Below are positions 58,644 through 64,000 of a stretch of 64,000 nt of DNA, piece by piece. The stretch's first letter is position 1; each line of letters starts with the position of its first letter. Source of the stretch: Novosphingobium acidiphilum DSM 19966 (GTDB lineage Bacteria > Pseudomonadota > Alphaproteobacteria > Sphingomonadales > Sphingomonadaceae); contig NZ_AUBA01000015.1 in NCBI RefSeq assembly GCF_000429005.1, forward strand, positions 38,107 through 102,106. Reading direction: 5' to 3'. Both the position numbers and the translations under genes were made by a program. Under the pieces are notes generated by a model. That model was not told the origin of the DNA, made no database searches, and was given only the letters and a program-made list of their open reading frames with translations.

Positions 58644-59549
58644 ATGGCGCGGTCGCGGGACTTGCGCCCGGGCTATTCGCGCAGGGCGCAATACGGCATC
58701 TTTACCGGCTACGTGATTGCCGTCGTGGGCATCGTGGTCGGGCTGGTTGCGTTTGGTGTGTCGCTGTACAACCCCGGGGCCTTTGGCTTTGCACGCGGCG
58801 CAGCCAGCGACGTGGCCGCGCCGGTGGGCAAGGCATCGGCGGTGACGCGCAAATCGGGCAGAAGCCTGATCGCCGCGATCGGCGCCTATTTTGAAACCGG
58901 GCATCAAAATCTGGAATTGACCCGCGAAATCGCCGGCGCCCGCGCCAGCGCGGTGTCTGCGCGCGCAATGGCCGATGAAAACCGGCGGCTTAAGGCATTG
59001 CTGCAGATTGTCGATCCGGCGCAGCCGCCGGTTGCGTCGGCCTGGTTGATCGGATCGACCGCGGCCAGCGCGCGCCGCTATGCCATCATCGATGCCGGCA
59101 GCGCGCGGGGTGTCCACGCAGGCCAGCCGGTGCGCGGTGCCGGCGGCCTGATCGGGCGGGTGGTGGAATCCAGCCCCGGCACCGCGCGGGTCCTGCTGTT
59201 GAGCGATCCCGATAATGTCGTGCCGGTGCGCCGCGCCGCCGATGGCCTGCCCGGGTTCGTGCAAGGCTTGGCCAACGGCCGGATCGAGATCCGCCTGCTG
59301 ACGATGGGCAACAATCCGCTGCATCCGGGCGACGTCTTTGTCACGTCGGGGTCTGGCGGGATCTATCCCCCCGGGGTTCCGGTGGCGGTCGTCGCCACGC
59401 CGCGTCGTGATGGCGCCGAAGGGCGGCTGGCCGCCGATCCGGGATCGACCGACTATGTGCTCGTGCTGCCGGTCTACAAGGCCGATGCCGTGGCGGCGAT
59501 GGCCGCCAGCGTCAAGGCCGCCGGCCCGCCACCCAAGGAAGACAACTGA
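58644..59549 (+). CDS. mreC: Rod shape-determining protein MreC
   Basis: This 301-residue bitopic protein has one membrane helix (about residues 20-42, YGIFTGYVIAVVGIVVGLVAFGV), a coiled-coil part (NLELTREIAGARASAVSARAMADENRRLKALLQI) and a periplasmic beta domain (GSARGVHAGQPVRGAGGLIGRVVESSPGTARVLLLSD). It bridges MreB filaments and PBP2. ATG 58644 is chosen, with AAGGGG upstream. Confidence 0.94.
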   Translation: MARSRDLRPGYSRRAQYGIFTGYVIAVVGIVVGLVAFGVSLYNPGAFGFARGAASDVAAPVGKASAVTRKSGRSLIAAIGAYFETGHQNLELTREIAGARASAVSARAMADENRRLKALLQIVDPAQPPVASAWLIGSTAASARRYAIIDAGSARGVHAGQPVRGAGGLIGRVVESSPGTARVLLLSDPDNVVPVRRAADGLPGFVQGLANGRIEIRLLTMGNNPLHPGDVFVTSGSGGIYPPGVPVAVVATPRRDGAEGRLAADPGSTDYVLVLPVYKADAVAAMAASVKAAGPPPKEDN

Positions 59550-59554
59550 TCGCG

Positions 59555-60127
59555 ATGGCATCCGCCTCTCGCCCCGCCAGCACACGCCTTGCCAGCGGCA
59601 GCGATGCCACGCCGCGTCGCCCGATCAACCGCGCGCCCCTGCCCTGGCTGGCGGCGGCGCTGCCATGGGTTTCGGTCATGGCGATGTCGTTGTTCACCTT
59701 TTCGCCGGTGATTGCCTCGGCCCCGGTGATACCGCCGCTGGCCTTCATGACCCTGCTCGCCTGGCGCATGCTGCGGTCGGGCTTTTTCCCCATCTGGGTC
59801 GGTCTGCCGCTTGGCGCGTGGGATGACCTGTACAGTGGCCAGCCGTTTGGATCGGGCATCATGCTGTGGTCGACGGCGATGCTGGCGATGGACGTGATCG
59901 ACGAACGGTTCTTGTGGCGCGGGTTTCGCCAGGACTGGCTGGCGGCGGCGGTGCTGCTTAGCGCCTATCTGCTGCTGGGCTCGATCTTTGCCGGGATCGC
60001 CGTACGCTATCCGCTGCCGCTGACCATCGGGCCGCAATGGTTGATGACGCTGGCCCTGTTTCCGGTCATCAACCAGCTGGTCGCAATGCTTGACCGCCTT
60101 CGCCTGCTGCCGCTGAGGCGCCTGTGA
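59555..60127 (+). CDS. mreD: Rod shape-determining protein MreD
   Basis: This 190-residue inner-membrane protein has about five hydrophobic helices and sits 5 bases after mreC. The sequence is weakly conserved, as is normal for MreD; SGFFPIWVGLPLGAWDDLYSGQPFGSGIMLW is the recognisable part. The stop overlaps the GTG start of mrdA (GTGA). Confidence 0.9.
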   Translation: MASASRPASTRLASGSDATPRRPINRAPLPWLAAALPWVSVMAMSLFTFSPVIASAPVIPPLAFMTLLAWRMLRSGFFPIWVGLPLGAWDDLYSGQPFGSGIMLWSTAMLAMDVIDERFLWRGFRQDWLAAAVLLSAYLLLGSIFAGIAVRYPLPLTIGPQWLMTLALFPVINQLVAMLDRLRLLPLRRL

Positions 60128-62199
60128 CCAGGCGCCCGAAACTGCCGATGACGGCGGCGCGGCTGACCCAGACATTCGAACGCCGCACGTTCCTGCTGGG
60201 CGCGGTTCAGGGCGGGGTCGGGCTGTTGCTGGCCACGCGCCTTGGCTATCTGGCGGTGGCCGAAAACGCCAAGTATCGTGCCGCCTCGGAAAGCAACCGG
60301 GTCAACCTTTCGCTGATCCCGCCACGGCGCGGTGCGGTCCTTGATCGCAACGGCGTTGCGCTTGCGTCGAACCGCGCCGATTTCCGCGTTGACCTGATAC
60401 CCGACCGGCTGGTCGATGCCGATGCCACGCTTCAGACCCTGAAGGGGCTGCTCGACCTACCGCCCGACCGCGTGGCCGATATCAAGGACAAGATCGACAA
60501 TTCGCGCGGGTTTCAACCGGTCGAAGTCGCCAGCAAGCTGGATTGGGACAAATTCGCCGCGATCAGCGTGCGCCTGCCCGAACTGCCGGGCGTCATCCCC
60601 CAGCGCGGCAATTCACGCTATTACCCCTCGGGCGCGGCGGTGGGCCATCTGGTCGGCTATGTTGGCCCCGCCTCGGCCGACGATTATGTGCGCGAACACA
60701 ATCCGCTGTTGATCACGCCCGGGTTCAAGATCGGCAAGGACGGGCTGGAAAAGGCGTTCGAGGTGCGTTTGCGCGGCGTTCCCGGCGCACGCCGGGTGGA
60801 AGCGACCGCCAGCGGACGCGTGGTGCGCGAACTGGGCACACGCGAAGACGTGCCGGGCCAACCGATGCAGCTGACCATCCATGCCGGATTGCAGGAATAT
60901 GCCGCACGCCGCATCGGGCTGGAAAGCGGTTCGGTGGTGGTGATGGATTGCCTGACCGGCGATGTGCTGGCGATGGTGTCGATGCCCTGCTACGATCCGA
61001 ATTCGTTTTCCGACGGGATCGGCCGCATAGAGTGGAAGATGCTGTCCGAAGACGATCACGTGCCCTTGCGCAACAAGGTCCTGCGCGGGCTCTATCCCCC
61101 CGGATCGACGGTCAAGCCGATGGTGGCGCTGTCGTTCCTGGAGGCCGGCCTCGATCCGCATGCCGCGGTCAATTGCGCGGGCGGATTGCGCGTGGGCAAC
61201 CGCGTGTTCCATTGCTGGAACCATCACGGCCACGGCTCGACCGATATGTCGAAAGGCATCTATCAGTCGTGCGATGTCTATTTCTATCACTTTGCGCAAC
61301 AGATCGGCATGGACACCATCGCCAAAATGATGCGGCGCATGGGGCTTGGCGGCGAATTCCCGCTGCCCTATCCCGGCCAGTCCTATGGCACCGTGCCCGA
61401 TCCGGCATGGAAAATGCGCAAGTATCACAAGGAATGGGCGGTCTATGACACCGTCAATGCCACGATCGGCCAGGGCTATATGCTGGTCAATCCGTTGCAG
61501 CAGGCGGTCTATGCCTCGCGCCTGGCCTCGGGGCTGAACCACATGCCGCGGCTGGTGCTCGATCGCCATGCCCAGCCCCCGCCATCGATGGGTATCGCGC
61601 AGGATCACCTCGATCTGGTGCATGCCGCGATGAACGAAGTGGTCAACGGACGCGGCACCGCGGGCAAGGCGCGGCTGCCAATCCCCGGGGTGCAGATGGC
61701 GGGCAAGACCGGCACTGCACAGGTCGTCGGGCTGAACCTGGGCAATGGCAAGGGCGGCGAATGGAAACGCCGCGACCATGGCCATTTCATCTGTTTTGCC
61801 CCGTTCGACAAGCCGCGCTATGCCTGCGCCGTGGTGATCGAACATGGCGGCGGTTCGGGCGCGGCCTATCCGGTGGCGCGCGATGTGATGACCTATCTGT
61901 TCGACCAGACCAAGGCGATGGCCGTGCTGGAAGATTACGAGCGCCAGTGGGGCGGCAATCTGCAACAGCGCATGGCGGCGAAATACTCCGCCTATGCGGC
62001 CAAATTCGGCGCCACCGCGCCGCGTGCGCCAGGCGATGACGCGGCCAGCGATGACGACACCGGTGATACCCGCGACGACGAACCGGCAACGCCCGAAACC
62101 GATGCGGCCCCCCCCGCGCCCGAACCCGATCCGGGCCCCACACCCTCGGCCGCCGCCGCCACCCCGGCCCCGGTGCCATCCGGGGCGCCCGGCCAATGA
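60124..62199 (+). CDS. mrdA: Penicillin-binding protein 2 (elongasome transpeptidase)
   Basis: This 691-residue class B PBP cross-links peptidoglycan during elongation. It has one N-terminal membrane anchor (about 27-45) and a dimerisation domain (IPPRRGAVLDRNGVALASNRADFRV). The transpeptidase motifs are SxxK in PPGSTVKPMVAL near residue 325, SxN-like SCD in YQSCDVYFY and KTG in AGKTGTAQV near 525. The last 50-60 residues are Pro/Ala/Asp-rich and probably disordered, longer than in E. coli PBP2. GTG 60124 overlaps the mreD stop; ATG 60148 is an alternative start. Confidence 0.96.
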   Translation: MTRRPKLPMTAARLTQTFERRTFLLGAVQGGVGLLLATRLGYLAVAENAKYRAASESNRVNLSLIPPRRGAVLDRNGVALASNRADFRVDLIPDRLVDADATLQTLKGLLDLPPDRVADIKDKIDNSRGFQPVEVASKLDWDKFAAISVRLPELPGVIPQRGNSRYYPSGAAVGHLVGYVGPASADDYVREHNPLLITPGFKIGKDGLEKAFEVRLRGVPGARRVEATASGRVVRELGTREDVPGQPMQLTIHAGLQEYAARRIGLESGSVVVMDCLTGDVLAMVSMPCYDPNSFSDGIGRIEWKMLSEDDHVPLRNKVLRGLYPPGSTVKPMVALSFLEAGLDPHAAVNCAGGLRVGNRVFHCWNHHGHGSTDMSKGIYQSCDVYFYHFAQQIGMDTIAKMMRRMGLGGEFPLPYPGQSYGTVPDPAWKMRKYHKEWAVYDTVNATIGQGYMLVNPLQQAVYASRLASGLNHMPRLVLDRHAQPPPSMGIAQDHLDLVHAAMNEVVNGRGTAGKARLPIPGVQMAGKTGTAQVVGLNLGNGKGGEWKRRDHGHFICFAPFDKPRYACAVVIEHGGGSGAAYPVARDVMTYLFDQTKAMAVLEDYERQWGGNLQQRMAAKYSAYAAKFGATAPRAPGDDAASDDDTGDTRDDEPATPETDAAPPAPEPDPGPTPSAAAATPAPVPSGAPGQ

Positions 62200-63314
62200 T
62201 GCCGCGCGCCTATGTGCCCCAGGCGCTGGCCCGCCAGCCGTGGCAGGTGATCATACCCCTGACGATGCTGACGGTGTTTGGCGGGGCCGTGCTCTATTCG
62301 GCGGCGGGCGGACGGTTTCAACCGTGGGCGGCGATGCATGTGATCCGCTTTTTCGGTTTCCTGGTGATGGCCATGCTGCTCGCGCGCGTGCCGCGCGACT
62401 GGTTCAAGCGCGTTGCCCTGCCCGGCTACGTGATCTTGTGCGGGCTGCTGGTGCTGGTCGAACTGATCGGGCGTATCGGCGGCGGCAGCCAGCGCTGGCT
62501 CAATCTGGGGTTCATGACGCTGCAACCGTCGGAACTGATGAAGCCGGGAATCGTGCTGGTGCTGGCGTGGTTTTACGCTATGTTGCCGCTGAACGAAGTG
62601 CGCGGCTGGCGTGCGATCGTGCCGCCGCTGGTGATCCTGGCGATCCCGGCCGGCCTCGTGATGTTGCAGCCTGATCTGGGCACCGCGCTGGCGATCAGCT
62701 TTGGCGCGCTGGTGATGATGTTCATCGCAGGTTTGCCGCTGTGGCTGTTTATCAGCGGCGGCATCGGCGCCTCGATTGCCGCGCCGATCATGTTCTTTTT
62801 CGTCATGCACGATTATCAGCGCAAACGCGTGCTGGTGTTCCTTGATCCGGAAAGCGATCCGCTGGGATCGGGCTATCACATCACCCAGTCCAAAATCGCG
62901 ATCGGTTCGGGCGGCTTTCTGGGCAAGGGATTTGGCAACGGATCGCAAAGCCATCTCGATTACCTGCCCGAGGCGCATACCGATTTCGTGTTTGCCACGA
63001 TGGCCGAAGAATGGGGTATGCTGGGCGGCCTGTTCGTGCTGGCGGTGTTTACCGTGGTGCTCAGCTGGGGCCTGAACGTCGCCATGCGCGCGCCCGACCG
63101 GTTTTCACGCCTGCTCGCCACGGGTATGGTCACCACGATCTTTTTCTATGTGTGCATCAACATGATGATGGTGATGGGCCTGGCGCCCGTGGTGGGCATT
63201 CCGCTGCCCTTCCTCAGCCACGGCGGATCATCGATGATGACCAACATGATCTGCGTCGGCACGATCATGGCCGTCGACCGCTGGTCACGCGCCGCGCCGC
63301 GCGGACTGGGCTGA
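62196..63314 (+). CDS. mrdB: Peptidoglycan glycosyltransferase RodA
   Basis: This 372-residue SEDS-family glycosyltransferase has about ten membrane helices. Family motifs are GSQRWLNLGFMTLQPSELMKPG (catalytic loop region), QPDLGTALAISFGALVMMF, the Asp-containing loop SHLDYLPEAHTDFVFATMAEEWGMLGGLFVL and GIPLPFLSHGGSSMMTNM near the end. The ATG overlaps the mrdA stop (ATGA). It is the last gene of the rod-shape operon; tRNA-Lys follows 100 bases on. Confidence 0.97.
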   Translation: MMPRAYVPQALARQPWQVIIPLTMLTVFGGAVLYSAAGGRFQPWAAMHVIRFFGFLVMAMLLARVPRDWFKRVALPGYVILCGLLVLVELIGRIGGGSQRWLNLGFMTLQPSELMKPGIVLVLAWFYAMLPLNEVRGWRAIVPPLVILAIPAGLVMLQPDLGTALAISFGALVMMFIAGLPLWLFISGGIGASIAAPIMFFFVMHDYQRKRVLVFLDPESDPLGSGYHITQSKIAIGSGGFLGKGFGNGSQSHLDYLPEAHTDFVFATMAEEWGMLGGLFVLAVFTVVLSWGLNVAMRAPDRFSRLLATGMVTTIFFYVCINMMMVMGLAPVVGIPLPFLSHGGSSMMTNMICVGTIMAVDRWSRAAPRGLG

Positions 63315-63414
63315 AAAATTTCGCCGCGCGGCACGATTGGGGCTTGGCAGGCCGACAAAAATCGCTAGAGGGACGCTTCCCACGCAGACAGCATCGCTGC
63401 TGCAGCCAGGGTAC

Positions 63415-63490
<76 letters not shown>

Positions 63491-63736
63491 TCCCCTTCCG
63501 GTATGATTTCCGACTGCACAAGCAGGTCGGTGCCATGCGCAAATCCACTTAGTCCATCCAGACAAGGCTGTTAGCCATGTTTGCGATAGCAGGTTTTGCA
63601 TCAACCGCACGGGCAAGACCAATGCAGCACCAACAGCGCATCTACAACCGCATCAAATTCGCCGAATTGGATCGTGTCCCACGGCGTGGTGTAGCTTATT
63701 GGGGCCACCACCGATTTCGGCGTCAGTTTGAGCCGA
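63491..63736. other. Non-coding junction between tRNA-Lys and the IS element
   Basis: No convincing gene is seen here. GGATCGTGTCCC at 63669 may mark the inner start of the insertion-sequence end, because IS256-type termini often begin GGATTGTG/GGGATCGTG. A short plus-strand frame (63577-63765) and a minus-strand one (63601-63801) lack recognisable similarity. The IS boundary is uncertain. Confidence 0.4.
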
Positions 63737-64000
63737 TCATGCGCCGGGCACAGCCGATAGCATGACGATGGGATTGTCGCTGAGTGGCGCCATTGTTTCA
63801 AGCGTCATGTAGCGTGCGCGCTGGACGGCCCATTCGTCGGATTGCTCCATGAGGATGGCGCCGATCAGGCGGGTGATCGCGCCTTCGTTGGGGAAGATCC
63901 CGACCACTTCGGTGCGGCGTTTGATCTCGCCATTCAGGCGTTCGATGGGATTCGTGCTGTGCAACTTGGCCCGATGTTCCTTGGGGAACGTCATGTAGGC
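63737..64000 (-). mobile_element. IS256-family transposase, C-terminal part (gene continues beyond window)
   Basis: The frame is open from the window edge to a stop at 63737 (87 residues). It matches the C-terminus of IS256/Mutator transposases: FPKEHRAKLHSTNPIERLNGEIKRRTEVVGIFPNEGAITRLIGAILMEQSDEWAVQRARYM. The catalytic Glu of the DDE triad lies in or near NPIERLNGEIKRR. About three quarters of the protein would be outside the window. The element sits just downstream of tRNA-Lys. Confidence 0.9.

Noticed and set aside
63577..63801. Short frames on both strands between tRNA-Lys and the transposase
   Set aside because: They have no recognisable similarity, overlap each other and the presumed IS end, and are better treated as non-coding junction.

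Overview
The window is a GC-rich alphaproteobacterial chromosome segment, most likely from a sphingomonad (Novosphingobium/Sphingomonas/Sphingobium group). The evidence is a full lig-type protocatechuate 4,5-cleavage pathway like that of Sphingobium sp. SYK-6, alphaproteobacterial gene orders such as aroQ-accB-accC and glyQ-glyS-ppdK, and frequent ATGA/GTGA stop-start overlaps. I could not run any database search; all names rest on reading the translated sequences.

Region 1 (1-14.5 kb) is aromatic catabolism. PobA makes protocatechuate from 4-hydroxybenzoate. LigAB opens the ring, LigC oxidises the semialdehyde, LigI hydrolyses the pyrone, LigU isomerises oxalomesaconate, LigJ hydrates it and LigK splits the product to pyruvate and oxaloacetate. 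The genes form ligK-ligU-ligI (minus strand), a divergent LysR regulator, a second operon (dehydrogenase-like gene-ligJ-ligA-ligB, then ligC after a hairpin), and pobA with a divergent AraC regulator. Accessory genes here are an Fe(II)/2OG-type oxygenase, a TIM-barrel enzyme, a DUF427 protein, a fatty-acid-hydroxylase-like membrane protein and an exported cystatin-like protein.

Region 2 (14.5-46.5 kb) is mostly housekeeping: aroQ-accB-accC, gshB, yraN, rsmI, an LpoA-like lipoprotein, parE, a MoxR ATPase-GFA-VWA cluster, two MFS transporters, a NamZ-like muramidase, tyrS, a PilZ protein, a cysteine synthase, an acyl-CoA dehydrogenase with its MerR regulator, hisI, comF, a SAM methyltransferase, ppdK, glyS-glyQ and rplY. 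A 434-base gap between hisI and comF holds several perfect hairpins and a strong terminator. It may encode a structured RNA.

Region 3 (46.5-55.5 kb) is more accessory. It has pth, a PEP-CTERM surface protein with 13 tandem 18-bp repeats behind a sigma-54-like promoter, a TPR lipoprotein, ychF and a MaoC-like hydratase. It then has a two-gene unit of a secreted trypsin-like protease and a TIR-transmembrane-TPR protein, followed by a 54-residue histidine-rich exported peptide.

Region 4 (55.5-64 kb) holds mutL and the rod-shape operon mreB-mreC-mreD-mrdA-mrdB, then tRNA-Lys(CUU). The window ends in the 3' part of an IS256-family transposase.
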